Shown one piece after another: positions 43,752 through 51,720 of a DNA stretch of 64,000 bases. The stretch spans positions 186,001-250,000 of the forward strand of contig CAVONV010000021.1 in NCBI GenBank assembly GCA_963697355.1. The letters run 5' to 3'. Both the position numbers and the translations under genes were made by a program. The notes below the pieces were generated by a model, which did not search any database, was not told where the DNA came from, and worked only from the letters and a program-made list of their open reading frames with translations. Origin of the DNA: CAVONV01 sp963697355. GTDB taxonomy: Bacteria > Acidobacteriota > Vicinamibacteria > Marinacidobacterales > DATDRI01. Within the stretch, counting starts at the first letter, position 1. Each line of letters starts with the position of its first letter.

Positions 43752-45509
43752 TCAGTCAATGCCATATTCCCCCCATCGTCGGTTGACCCGTTCGACTATA
43801 TCCGGGTCCATCACGATGGGGTTGGGATATCCGGTTTTGAAACTGGCATCGATCCCCAAGCAGCCACGGTGAACCGGCCATGCTCCGCGCAGGCTGGATT
43901 CGGCGAAAACCACATCTCGAGCGGCATCGAACCGCGTGAAGATCCCCCAGAGCAGCTTCTCGCGGTCGTCGAGATCGATGTCCGGACTGACGGCGGTGAT
44001 GATTTTGATCGACGCGAGCTCTGGCCTCTTAACGAGTTGCTGAACGACCTTGCGAGGCTCCTCTTCAACTTGAACGACCAGCATCGTGTCTCCCAACACC
44101 TGAAAAGCTCGGACCCGGCGATCCAACGCTCGGGGTTCTATGGAGGGAAGACGGTGGTGTTCAGGTGCTTCCCCTTTTGCTGTGGCGTCGAGGATCATCT
44201 TGCTGCCGAGGTTCAGCTTGAAGCTCGTGAAATCCAGTGTGTCCAGCGGTACGCCGGGCAAGAGAAGGAAGTCTTCTGCTGGGTTGAAGTAGTTACGAAT
44301 CGATTCCAGCACGGCATCGAAGCTGCGGACGTCGACACCGGCGCTGACGAGGACAATGGCCTTGGTAAGGGCGAGTTGGCCTGTTCCAAAAAGCCCAAGC
44401 GCTGTCTTCAAAGCCTCCTTTTCGTATCGTTCTTCCACCGCCACGACCAGCAGATTGTGGAAGCCCGCTTCGTAATAGGCCCATAGGTCTCTGACTTCAG
44501 GGTGGATCAACTTGAGCAAGGGGCTCGTCATTTTTTGGACCGCGTCACCCAGATAGCGATCTTCTTGCGGAGGTTGACCGACAATGGAGGCTGTAAAGAT
44601 CGCTTCACGTCGCCGCGTGATCTTCTTGATGTGAAAGACGGGAAACGGTGACTGGTGAGAGTAATGTCCGAAGTGATCTCCAAAGGGGCCCTCCAGTTCG
44701 CGCTCATGAGGCGGAACCTGGCCCTCAAGGATGAACTCGGCCTGGGCCGGCACTTCGAGATCCACCGTGCGCCCTCGCACGACTTCCGTGGCCTTTCCGC
44801 GAAGGAGACCCGCAAAGGCAACTTCATCGAAGCCCTCGGGTAAAGGTGCGACAGCGGCAAGGAGAAGTGCTGGATCGGTTCCCACGACCACCGCGACGTC
44901 CAGCGATTGGCTTCGCTGCTCGGCACGATAATAGTGGTAGCCCCCCCCCTTCATGATCTGCCAGTGCATGCCGGTCTTATCCGGTCCGAAGACTTGCATG
45001 CGATAGATGCCTAGATTGCCCACCTTCGATTCGGGATCCCGTGTAAGGACCAAACCCAACGTGAAGAATCGGCCCCCATCCTCGGGCCAGCACTTGAGAA
45101 TGGGAAGGCTCTCGAGGTTGGGAAGCTCTTCGACTTCTTGGCACGGTCCACCGCGAGCCTTCTTCTTCCGCATAGATAGGACGCGCCGGAGAGCTTTCCG
45201 ACTTTTAAAAAGACTCGAGAGTGTAGGAGGATTCATCCTTTGGGCGAGCTGGAAAAGCTCTTGTCCGAACTCATCGGGGGGGCGACCCAGGGCCCAATCG
45301 ATACGCCTTCGTGCGCCGAGGACGTTGACTGCAAGGGGAAATGGACTTCCCTTGACGCGCTCGAAGAGGAGTGCCGGGCCCTCCTCTCGGACGACCCGGC
45401 AGACGATTTCCGTGATTTCGTACTGAGGATCGACCTCGACTCGGATCCTCCGAAGATCGCCCCGGCGCTCCAAGACGTCTAGGAATCCCCGAAGATTCGT
45501 GAAGCTCAC
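43752..45509 (-). CDS. mqnL: UbiD-family decarboxylase, menaquinone biosynthesis (MqnL-like)
   Basis: Prenylated-FMN-dependent decarboxylase. GTG 45509 (overlapping the ubiX-like stop as GTGA, with GGAG upstream) gives 585 residues; an ATG 21 bases earlier is also open. Signatures: IYRMQVFGPDKTGMHW, the catalytic ELEGPFGDHFGHYS and EDRYLGDA. In futalosine organisms the UbiD homologue decarboxylates the prenylated 1,4-dihydroxy-6-naphthoate. Neighbouring ubiX-like, ubiA-like and mqnEAC genes make menaquinone the probable product rather than ubiquinone. Confidence 0.87.
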   Translation of the reverse strand: MSFTNLRGFLDVLERRGDLRRIRVEVDPQYEITEIVCRVVREEGPALLFERVKGSPFPLAVNVLGARRRIDWALGRPPDEFGQELFQLAQRMNPPTLSSLFKSRKALRRVLSMRKKKARGGPCQEVEELPNLESLPILKCWPEDGGRFFTLGLVLTRDPESKVGNLGIYRMQVFGPDKTGMHWQIMKGGGYHYYRAEQRSQSLDVAVVVGTDPALLLAAVAPLPEGFDEVAFAGLLRGKATEVVRGRTVDLEVPAQAEFILEGQVPPHERELEGPFGDHFGHYSHQSPFPVFHIKKITRRREAIFTASIVGQPPQEDRYLGDAVQKMTSPLLKLIHPEVRDLWAYYEAGFHNLLVVAVEERYEKEALKTALGLFGTGQLALTKAIVLVSAGVDVRSFDAVLESIRNYFNPAEDFLLLPGVPLDTLDFTSFKLNLGSKMILDATAKGEAPEHHRLPSIEPRALDRRVRAFQVLGDTMLVVQVEEEPRKVVQQLVKRPELASIKIITAVSPDIDLDDREKLLWGIFTRFDAARDVVFAESSLRGAWPVHRGCLGIDASFKTGYPNPIVMDPDIVERVNRRWGEYGID

Positions 45510-46057
45510 TCGATCTCCTCGGCTCTCCATCCTCCTTTGACGGAAACGCCCAAGATAGGCAGCGTTTTGTCAATGAATCCGTTGACGGCTTCATCCATCG
45601 AGGCAGGATGTTTGTAGTAAGGAGGCGAGATCGGCATGATCACCACTCCTTCACGGGAGAGCTTGAGAGCATTCTCGAGGGCAAACGTCGACAGCGGCGT
45701 TTCTCTGAGAGCCACAATGACCTTGATTCGCTCCTTTAAGGCGACCTGCGCGGCGCGGGTGATGAGAGTATCTGCAATTCCGTTGGCGATCTTGCCCAGC
45801 GTCGACAGGCTGCAGGGGATGATGATGAGCGCATCATAGCGATTCGAGCCGGAGGCAAAAGGTGCTGCCAGATCGTCATCGGGAAAGGTCTTCTTGACGA
45901 AGGGTGAGAGTTCCTCGATGTCCATCCCGACTTCCTCTCGGATAACCTCCTGGCCCCATTTGGAGACGACCAAGAATTTGTCCCCGGGACAGCGCTTCAA
46001 GAAAGAAACGCCGTAAATCGCTCCAGATGCTCCGGTTATTCCGACCAAGAATCGCAT
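45506..46057 (-). CDS. ubiX: Flavin prenyltransferase, UbiX family (MqnM-like)
   Basis: Makes prenylated FMN, the cofactor of the adjacent UbiD-family enzyme. The 183 residues have GITGASGAIYG (4-14), PCSLSTLGKIANGIADTLITRAA and LRETPLSTF, all UbiX hallmarks. It lies 6 bp downstream of the ubiA-like gene and overlaps the decarboxylase by four bases, so all three are coupled. Confidence 0.93.
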   Translation of the reverse strand: MRFLVGITGASGAIYGVSFLKRCPGDKFLVVSKWGQEVIREEVGMDIEELSPFVKKTFPDDDLAAPFASGSNRYDALIIIPCSLSTLGKIANGIADTLITRAAQVALKERIKVIVALRETPLSTFALENALKLSREGVVIMPISPPYYKHPASMDEAVNGFIDKTLPILGVSVKGGWRAEEIE

Positions 46058-46063
46058 AATATC

Positions 46064-46918
46064 CTATGAAAAGCTGGCGCCCGTCAGACCGCTGTACACG
46101 AGAGCGAGAACCACGAAGCCAAGAACGGCGTTGATCTTAAAGAACCTCAACTCGACATCATCGGCTTTGCGATGTTCGAGAAAAAGAAGAGCACCAGACA
46201 CCAACAGTAGGAGTCCCGCAACCAGACCCTCGAGTTGCATCCAGTACAAAATCCCAAGGCAAGCAAAGGCAGCGATGTGAAACACCATAGAAACCGCGAG
46301 CGCCCTCCGTTGTCCCAGGCAGGCAGGCAAAGAAAAGAGCCCGTGACCACGATCATACTCTTCGTCGAGAGTTGAGTAGATGATGTCGAATCCGGAGACC
46401 CAGAAAAGTGTGAAGGCGGCCAAGCTCAGGATGGGCCCGGTGCCATGGAAGCTAAGTGAGGTGGCGTACCAAGCTCCTAGTGGCGCTATGGAAAGACCAA
46501 GACCAACACCAAGGTGCGCCCACATAGTGACGCGCTTGAGCAATGGGTAAATAACAAAAACGGCGAGAGGTATCGGGGCCAGCAGCAAGCATCGAGGAGA
46601 AATCAAAGTGGCGGCGACAAGATAAAGTATTGTACCAGAAATAGTTACAAGCCACGCCTCGCGGTGATTCATGGTGCCGTTGGCGAGGGCCCTCGAAGCG
46701 GTGCGGGGGTTGTCTCGATCGAACCTGCGATCGAGGATCCGGTTCAATGAAAGTGCGGCGATGCGAGCTCCGGTTCCAGCCAATAGAATCAGTACTAGCG
46801 TCCTGAGAGTGAGGTGCTCGTGGCTTGCGAGTAAGGCTCCACTCAAGAGGAGTGGAAAGGAGAAAAGGGTGTGCTCTATCTTGACGAAGCGAGCATAGGT
46901 GCGAATCCGATTCATCAT
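46064..46918 (-). CDS. mqnP: UbiA-family polyprenyltransferase (MqnP-like)
   Basis: Membrane prenyltransferase of 284 residues, about eight membrane segments. Both Asp-rich motifs are visible: NRILDRRFDRDN (near 59-70) and STLDEEYDRGHG (near 183-194). In the futalosine route it prenylates 1,4-dihydroxy-6-naphthoate or its precursor. First gene of the minus-strand mqn cluster, driven by the promoter at 46942-46971. Confidence 0.88.
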   Translation of the reverse strand: MMNRIRTYARFVKIEHTLFSFPLLLSGALLASHEHLTLRTLVLILLAGTGARIAALSLNRILDRRFDRDNPRTASRALANGTMNHREAWLVTISGTILYLVAATLISPRCLLLAPIPLAVFVIYPLLKRVTMWAHLGVGLGLSIAPLGAWYATSLSFHGTGPILSLAAFTLFWVSGFDIIYSTLDEEYDRGHGLFSLPACLGQRRALAVSMVFHIAAFACLGILYWMQLEGLVAGLLLLVSGALLFLEHRKADDVELRFFKINAVLGFVVLALVYSGLTGASFS

Positions 46919-46941
46919 TTCTTGCTTTTCAAATGACCTTC

Positions 46942-46971
46942 ATTGTATTAAAAACACCTTTGACACTTCAA
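46942..46971 (-). promoter_or_regulatory. Sigma-70 promoter for the mqnP operon
   Basis: Minus strand: TTGAAG (46971-46966), 18-bp spacer, TACAAT (46947-46942). Transcription would start about 46935, 17 bases before the mqnP ATG. Its -35 abuts the -35 of the opposing promoter. Confidence 0.65.
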
Positions 46972-46989
46972 TGAAAGGGTGCTTACAAT
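46960..46989 (+). promoter_or_regulatory. Sigma-70 promoter for the SDR / lysine-rich protein operon
   Basis: TTGACA (46960-46965), 18-bp spacer, TACAAT (46984-46989); start expected near 46996, leaving a short leader with AAGGAA before the GTG at 47014. Overlaps the spacer of the divergent mqnP promoter. Confidence 0.75.
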
Positions 46990-47013
46990 GCTCGAACGAA
47001 AAGGAACCCATCG

Positions 47014-47754
47014 GTGACAACCGATCTCCATGGCAAGGTCGTGTGGATCACCGGTGGGGCTAGAGGACTCGGTCGTGCACTTTCCCTTGGATTCGCACGA
47101 GAGGGCGCAGACATCGCCTTCAGCTTTCATCAATCCGTCCGTGAAGCCAAGCAAACTGAATCCGATGTTCGCGCTTTTGGTGTACGGTGTCGGCCCGTAA
47201 AGGCCGACCTTGCTCGAATGGAAGATATCCGATCAACGGCGAGGGAGATTGACGAGACGTTGGGCCGTATCGATGTCTTGGTCAACAATGCTGGTGTTTT
47301 CGAACGCACGCCTATTGACGAGATGACCGAAAGCCAATTCGACCGGATGTTCGGAGTCAATCTGAAAGCAACTTTCTTTACGAGCCAAGAAGTGGCCCGC
47401 CGCATGAAGCGAGGGGTCGAAGGCTCTATCCTCAATATCTCATCCGTCGGTGGATTGGTCCCGTGGAGTGGCTACCCTTTGTACTGCGCCTCCAAAGCAG
47501 CCGTGCAAATGGCGACTCGAACCTTGGCTCTGGCCTTGGCTCCACGGATTCGAGTGAATAGTATTGCACCCGGGATCTTAACCGTTCCGGAGAATATGGA
47601 AGCCGAGGAGGTGGAACGACTCAAAGAATCTATCCCGATGAGGGAGTTCGGTCGTTTCGGCGATGTTGTCGATGCGGCTTTGTTTTTAACCAAACAAGGA
47701 CGTTACATCACTGGTGAAACCTTGGTTGTCGATGGAGGTAGGAAGCTCAAATGA
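47014..47754 (+). CDS. Short-chain dehydrogenase/reductase (FabG-like)
   Basis: A 246-residue classical SDR: TGGARGLGRAL (cofactor loop, about 10-20), NNAGVFER, catalytic NISSVGG and YCASK (Ser, Tyr, Lys), and a C-terminal GETLVVDGG. It resembles 3-oxoacyl-ACP reductase but also pteridine-reductase-like SDRs; the substrate is open. GTG 47014. Its last four bases overlap the ATG of the lysine-rich protein, so the two are translationally coupled. Confidence 0.85.
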   Translation: MTTDLHGKVVWITGGARGLGRALSLGFAREGADIAFSFHQSVREAKQTESDVRAFGVRCRPVKADLARMEDIRSTAREIDETLGRIDVLVNNAGVFERTPIDEMTESQFDRMFGVNLKATFFTSQEVARRMKRGVEGSILNISSVGGLVPWSGYPLYCASKAAVQMATRTLALALAPRIRVNSIAPGILTVPENMEAEEVERLKESIPMREFGRFGDVVDAALFLTKQGRYITGETLVVDGGRKLK

Positions 47755-48326
47755 AGAAGAAAAAGAAAAAGAAGAAGACCACGGCCAAAAAGGAAGTCAA
47801 ACGGTTTGCTCGAAAGGTTAGAAGCGCTGCCAAGAAGGTAGCCCGAAAGGCGAGGACGGCCGTCCGCAAAGCCAAGAAGAAGGCAGCAAAAAAGGCCAAA
47901 AAGAAGGCCACAAAAAAGAAGGCCACAAAGAAGAAGGCCACAAAGAAGAAGGCCACAAAGAAGAAGGTAGCTAAGAAGAAGGTAGCCAAGAAGAAAAAGG
48001 CTACGAAGAAGAAGAAGGCCACCAAAAAGAAAGCCACAAAAAAGAAAAAAGTCACCAAAAAGAAAGTGGCTACCAAGAAGAAAATAGCAAAAAAGGCCCA
48101 ACCCAAGAAGAAAGCGGCTCCGAAGAAGAAGGTGGTTCCTCCTCCAAAACCAGAGGAACCCGAGGTGGTCACGACTGTGAGCCCATGGACCACCCCTGAG
48201 CCCACACCGGCGCCTGATCAGGGCTGGACCGAGTCGGAGCCTGGATTCGGGGACAGCCCGGACGATGACGACATGGGTCCGGATCGCTCGGGGGGCGGTT
48301 TCGGTGGCTTTGGCTCCGATACCTAA
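47751..48326 (+). CDS. Histone H1-like lysine-rich repeat protein
   Basis: A 191-residue protein in two parts. Residues 1-130 are almost pure K, A, T and V with repeated ATKKK and AKKK pentamers and tetramers, very basic, like bacterial H1 homologues (Hc1/AlgP/BpH1 type). Residues 131-191 are Pro/Glu/Asp/Gly rich and acidic (EPEVVTTV, DDDDMGPD) ending in a GGGFGGFG tail. The DNA (GAAGAAGGCCACAAA repeats) is prone to slippage, so copy number probably varies. Likely binds nucleic acid, condensing DNA or RNA. The opposite strand shows long Phe/Leu-rich shadow frames that are not genes. Confidence 0.75.
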   Translation: MKKKKKKKKTTAKKEVKRFARKVRSAAKKVARKARTAVRKAKKKAAKKAKKKATKKKATKKKATKKKATKKKVAKKKVAKKKKATKKKKATKKKATKKKKVTKKKVATKKKIAKKAQPKKKAAPKKKVVPPPKPEEPEVVTTVSPWTTPEPTPAPDQGWTESEPGFGDSPDDDDMGPDRSGGGFGGFGSDT

Positions 48327-48390
48327 TCGAGGTGGCGGCATAACCTTTGTCTTCGGCCGTTAGTGGCAGAAAGACGGAGGGGAAGCCTAG

Positions 48391-48425
48391 TGGCGGGGAG
48401 CCTTCCATTCGATGGCTCCCTGCCA
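48391..48425. other. Inverted repeat (12-bp stem) after lysine-rich gene
   Basis: TGGCGGGGAGCC at 48391-48402 and GGCTCCCTGCCA at 48414-48425 form a 12-bp stem with one G-T pair and an 11-base loop. There is no T-run, so it is a structured element rather than a standard terminator; it sits between convergent genes. Confidence 0.5.
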
Positions 48426-48519
48426 GAGGTTTAACGGGCCTCGAGAGAGCCGGGTTTGTACGCGGCCGCGATAGAAGGTTGGCGATAAAGGGGCGTCGAG
48501 CTTCGGGTGTCGTCGGTGC

Positions 48520-48714
48520 TCACTCGTCGAGCCTGAATTTGCCTCCCTCAGCGTAGTATCTCATCTCGCAAGTCGGACAAGAGACATACTCGCGGTTACC
48601 TGTTTGAGCAATCAGCCCCCCGACATCTTCGGCTTCTATGGGTTGGCCACAAACGCAGTAGAGGACGCCCTCATTGAGAAACACATCATCTTCTGCCTCG
48701 AGCTCTTCGCTCAT
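48520..48714 (-). CDS. Small zinc-ribbon protein
   Basis: A 64-residue acidic protein with CVCGQP near residue 20 and CPTCEMRYY near residue 46, a two-knuckle zinc ribbon (C-x-C and C-x2-C). ATG 48714 follows AGGGG; an upstream in-frame ATG at 48750 sits almost on the predicted -10 and is unlikely. Function unknown. Confidence 0.6.
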   Translation of the reverse strand: MSEELEAEDDVFLNEGVLYCVCGQPIEAEDVGGLIAQTGNREYVSCPTCEMRYYAEGGKFRLDE

Positions 48715-48753
48715 TTGCTTTTCCCCTGTGGTTGTCGCTAAGGAACTCATAAA

Positions 48754-48762
48754 AGTATAGCA
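48754..48762 (-). promoter_or_regulatory. Extended -10 promoter for the zinc-ribbon gene
   Basis: Minus strand TGCTATACT: an extended TGn plus TATACT, with no good -35. Start near 48747, giving a ~33-base leader before ATG 48714. Confidence 0.5.
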
Positions 48763-48787
48763 TGTGTTTCGCCGAGGGCAGATCGTA

Positions 48788-48804
48788 GTCTCGTGGTGCG
48801 AGAC
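48788..48804. other. Perfect short inverted repeat, possible operator
   Basis: GTCTCG-TGGTG-CGAGAC, a 6-bp perfect stem with 5-base loop in the 298-bp gap between the divergent zinc-ribbon and substrate-binding protein genes. The rest of this gap shows no convincing promoter for the plus-strand gene. Confidence 0.35.
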
Positions 48805-49048
48805 ATGGTAGTATATGCGGGTTTGATCGAGTTTATGGGAGCAGGCGGGTCTTTGGCGAGATCATCACGGATCGCCAACGACACCGACTTTGCGAGTTTA
48901 CAGGAAAGGGAATCCCGACGGGATTGCGGTCCTTTGCTTGGAGGTTCCTAGGAGTTTCATTTCGCCAGAGCCAGTCTCGAATCGAGTTCCAAGTCGTGGG
49001 GGAGCGGAACGTTTGGAGTTCGAGGCTGCTTTATGAGGAAGGTTACCC

Positions 49049-50248
49049 ATGAAACTGACGCAACGAATCGTATTGCTGGCTGTGGCTGTCGTCTGCGGGT
49101 CATTCTTATCCGGCTGCGGAGAGACGGTGGTTGGAGTCACGAAGGGGGAAATCAAAATAGGCACTTGGGCGCCCTTGACAGGGCCGGCGACTCACCTTGG
49201 TGTGAGCGCCAAGGCTGTGGATGCCTATTTCAAGTACATCAATGAGGAGGAAGGCGGAGTCCATGGTCGCAAGCTAACGCTCATCACGAAGGATGATGCC
49301 TACGACCCCGCCCGTACCCCCGAGGTTGTCAAGGAACTCGTGGAGCAAGACCTAGTGTTCGCCATCGTTGGTGGCCATGGTACAGCTAATTGCTTGGCGG
49401 TAAAGGATTACTTGGCTCTCGAGATGATCCCTTGGATCAACCCCGGATCGGGTTCCAGAGTATGGGCCATACCCGTTCAGGCCTATGTCTTCTCGATCTA
49501 TCCTTCGTATGTGACTGAGGCCCGGGCGCTTGCCGAATACGCTGTTAAGGAGCTAGGGGCTGACAGAGTCGGAATGATGTATCAGGACGACTCGTTTGGA
49601 CGGGAAGGACAGGAAGGCGCACTATTGGCCTTGGGGAGACTCGACAAAGAGCTGCTCATCTCCGTGCCTTACAGTGTTGGTGAGACGGATTTTTCTGACA
49701 AGGCAAAGGAATTGAGAGACAAGGTCTTGGATACTGTCATGCTTTGGGGGATCCCGTCCCACGTTGCACCCCTGCTCGAGGAGTTCAAGAAATATAATGA
49801 TACGGTGAAGTTCCGCAGTATGGAATTCCACCCGACACTCTTGGGAAGCGGAGTCCTTGCCGATCCAGCCATGTGGGAGGCCGCCGGGGAGCTCTGGGAG
49901 GGTGCCATTGTAGCCTCTGGTGTTCCCAATCCAGATTCCGACGAGCCGGGCGTGGTGCGTGCTCGCGAGATCATGTCCAAGTACGCCCCAGATGTTCCTT
50001 TCGGGTCTTATGCTCTCATGGGTCTGGTGCGGGCCGAACTGCTCGTCGAAGGTATCAAGAGAGCGGGGCCGAGCATCAATCGCTTGAGATTGATCTTGGC
50101 CCTCGAGAGTCTCGAAGAGTGGTCCGATAACTTCTTGGGGCAGCCCATCACTATCAACAAGGACAACCACCAAGGCTTCGATTCCGTCCAGTTGATGAAA
50201 ATCGAAGGCGGAAAGCACGTCTCGGTTACAGGTTGGGTGAAACCCTAA
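49049..50248 (+). CDS. ABC transporter solute-binding lipoprotein, branched-chain amino acid (LivJ) type
   Basis: A 399-residue type I periplasmic binding protein with lipoprotein signal (lipobox LSGC, Cys about residue 25). Family marks: IKIGTWAPLTGPATHLG, the VHGRKLTLITKDDAYDP stretch, MYQDDSFGREG. LivJ-like proteins bind amino acids, urea, amides or aromatic acids. No permease or ATPase genes are near, so it is an orphan, or a sensor, or its transporter is elsewhere. ATG 49049 is preceded by AGGAAGG. A stem-loop follows its stop. Confidence 0.85.
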   Translation: MKLTQRIVLLAVAVVCGSFLSGCGETVVGVTKGEIKIGTWAPLTGPATHLGVSAKAVDAYFKYINEEEGGVHGRKLTLITKDDAYDPARTPEVVKELVEQDLVFAIVGGHGTANCLAVKDYLALEMIPWINPGSGSRVWAIPVQAYVFSIYPSYVTEARALAEYAVKELGADRVGMMYQDDSFGREGQEGALLALGRLDKELLISVPYSVGETDFSDKAKELRDKVLDTVMLWGIPSHVAPLLEEFKKYNDTVKFRSMEFHPTLLGSGVLADPAMWEAAGELWEGAIVASGVPNPDSDEPGVVRAREIMSKYAPDVPFGSYALMGLVRAELLVEGIKRAGPSINRLRLILALESLEEWSDNFLGQPITINKDNHQGFDSVQLMKIEGGKHVSVTGWVKP

Positions 50249-50259
50249 CGACCAACGGG

Positions 50260-50281
50260 CCGGGGCAAGGAATTGCCCCGG
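50260..50281 (+). terminator. Stem-loop terminator candidate
   Basis: CCGGGGCAA-GGAA-TTGCCCCGG, a perfect 9-bp GC-rich stem with 4-base loop, 12 bp after the substrate-binding protein stop, followed by a loosely T-rich stretch (TTCCGCTTTC). Likely terminator though the T-run is poor. Confidence 0.6.
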
Positions 50282-50367
50282 TTCCGCTTTCAGCTTGTTT
50301 CTTCCTGCAATCAACTCGATCGAGTGAGCTGCGCCATCCTTGTTATTGTGAACAAGGGAGACAGCAT

Positions 50368-50742
50368 ATGAAGTTTGGGAAGACGGTCCGAAAACTGCGT
50401 GAGGAGAAACAAATCAGTATCGCGCAGTTGGCAAGGCAAGTGGGGATGAGCCCAACCTACCTCGCTCCGATCGAACGTGACGTTTTCCCGCCGCCTGCCG
50501 AAAAGAAAGTGGTCAAGATCGCAAAAGCCCTAGACCAGGACGCTGATGAGCTCCTTGCTCTTGCGGGCAGAGTTGCTTCGGATCTCCATCGCATCATTCG
50601 CCAGATGCCGGCCCCTGCAGCGCGACTCCTAAGGGCTGTATCTGGACTCCCCGAGATCGAGATCGAGAAAATAGTCAGGGCGGCCGAAGCGCGTCAAAGG
50701 TCTTTGGTTTCTCGGCGTCCAACCACGAAGAAAACCCGCTAG
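50368..50742 (+). CDS. XRE-family helix-turn-helix regulator
   Basis: A 124-residue protein: HTH_XRE domain at residues 1-62 (KTVRKLREEKQISIAQLARQ, then VGMSPTYLAPIERD) followed by a C-terminal helical part with an RIIRQMPAPAARLLRAVS stretch, perhaps dimerising. ATG 50368 follows AAGGGAG; a longer upstream frame lacks support. Position after the orphan solute-binding protein suggests but does not prove a link. Confidence 0.8.
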   Translation: MKFGKTVRKLREEKQISIAQLARQVGMSPTYLAPIERDVFPPPAEKKVVKIAKALDQDADELLALAGRVASDLHRIIRQMPAPAARLLRAVSGLPEIEIEKIVRAAEARQRSLVSRRPTTKKTR

Positions 50743-50748
50743 ACATCC

Positions 50749-50814
50749 TGAAGGGTCAGGCCCATGAAGGGTCCGGCCTCTCCGTAAATCCTTCGACTGA
50801 GGCCTGACCCTTCA
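50749..50814. repeat. Long inverted repeat with internal tandem repeat
   Basis: TGAAGGGTCAGGCC at 50749-50762 is exactly mirrored by GGCCTGACCCTTCA at 50801-50814 (14-bp stem, 38-base loop). Inside, TGAAGGGTCAGGCCCA is followed directly by a near copy, TGAAGGGTCCGGCCTC. It fills most of the 126-bp gap between the XRE gene and yebC. No T-run; resembles a REP/BIME-like unit. Confidence 0.7.
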
Positions 50815-50868
50815 CGCTGACCCTTTATTCGTGTTAACATTCTGCACTTCCATTAGACGGAGCTCGTC

Positions 50869-51618
50869 ATGTCAGGACACTCTAAGTGGCACTCAATTAA
50901 GCACAAAAAGGCTGCGACCGACGCCAAACGAGGCAGAGCTTTTAGCCGAATCAACAAGGAGATCACCGTGGCGGCTCGCATCGGTGGGGGCGACCCGGGT
51001 TTCAATCCACGTCTCCGGTTGGCCGTTGAAAAAGCCAAGGCCGAGAACATGCCCAAAGACACCATCGACCGCGCCATCAAAAAAGGTACCGGTGAGCTGG
51101 AGGGCTACGATCTCGAAGAGGTACAGTACGAAGGGTACGGTGCTGGTGGAGTGGCAATGCTCATCGAGGTGACGACGGATAATCGTAATCGCACCCTCCC
51201 CGAGATACGGCACCTCTTCTCCAAATACGGTGGAAACCTGGGGGAGCCGGGGTCGGTCGCTTGGATGTTCCAAAAGAAAGGCTACTTGGTGATCGAGAAG
51301 GATAAGATCGAAGAGGAAGAGCTCCTCGAGATCGCACTCGAGGCCGGGGCCGAAGACGTCAATGAAGACGGTGGCAGCTGGGAGGTTTTTACACCACCGG
51401 ACGCCTTCGAACAGGTGCTCGAGGCGATCAAGAAGAAGGATGTCCCCCTCGCCGTTCAACAATTGGGCATGTTTCCCCAGAGTCATGTCAAGATCGAAGG
51501 TAAGAATGCACAGCAGGTTCTCAAATTGATGGATTTTCTGGAAGACCATGAGGACGTGCAAAACGTATGGGCGAACTTCGATATTGAAGAAAAAGAAATA
51601 GAAGCCGCGATGGCTTAG
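50869..51618 (+). CDS. yebC: YebC/TACO1-family protein
   Basis: A 249-residue protein starting SGHSKWHSIKHKKAATDAKR, the invariant YebC N-terminus, with three-domain length. Family members relieve ribosome stalling at polyproline or act as regulators; yebC beside ruvCAB is a widely conserved arrangement, as seen here. Confidence 0.95.
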   Translation: MSGHSKWHSIKHKKAATDAKRGRAFSRINKEITVAARIGGGDPGFNPRLRLAVEKAKAENMPKDTIDRAIKKGTGELEGYDLEEVQYEGYGAGGVAMLIEVTTDNRNRTLPEIRHLFSKYGGNLGEPGSVAWMFQKKGYLVIEKDKIEEEELLEIALEAGAEDVNEDGGSWEVFTPPDAFEQVLEAIKKKDVPLAVQQLGMFPQSHVKIEGKNAQQVLKLMDFLEDHEDVQNVWANFDIEEKEIEAAMA

Positions 51619-51654
51619 CAAAGCGTGTGGCAGTATCGACGGCGCGCGCGAAGA

Positions 51655-51686
51655 GAATTCAAGAACTCAAGAAATCAGGAATTAAA
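51655..51686. repeat. 8-bp-period tandem repeat array
   Basis: Octamers GAATTCAA, GAACTCAA, GAAATCAG, GAATTAAA after yebC. Together with the array at 51721 in the opposite sense it forms an imperfect inverted pair upstream of ruvC. Confidence 0.75.
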
Positions 51687-51720
51687 GAAGCGCACGGTAA
51701 GATTGACAACTACAGATTCC

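Noticed and set aside
43752..46918. Ubiquinone pathway assignment for UbiA/UbiX/UbiD-type genes
   Set aside because: They adjoin mqnE, mqnA and mqnC, so menaquinone via futalosine is the better reading.
47880..48080. Possible CRISPR or satellite array
   Set aside because: The repeats are coding (ATKKK units), lack spacers of uniform length and stay in frame.
47703..48341. Phe/Leu/Gly-rich minus-strand frames that look like membrane proteins
   Set aside because: They are the reverse complement of the AAG-rich lysine repeat of the histone-like gene, which turns into CTT (Leu/Phe) codons.
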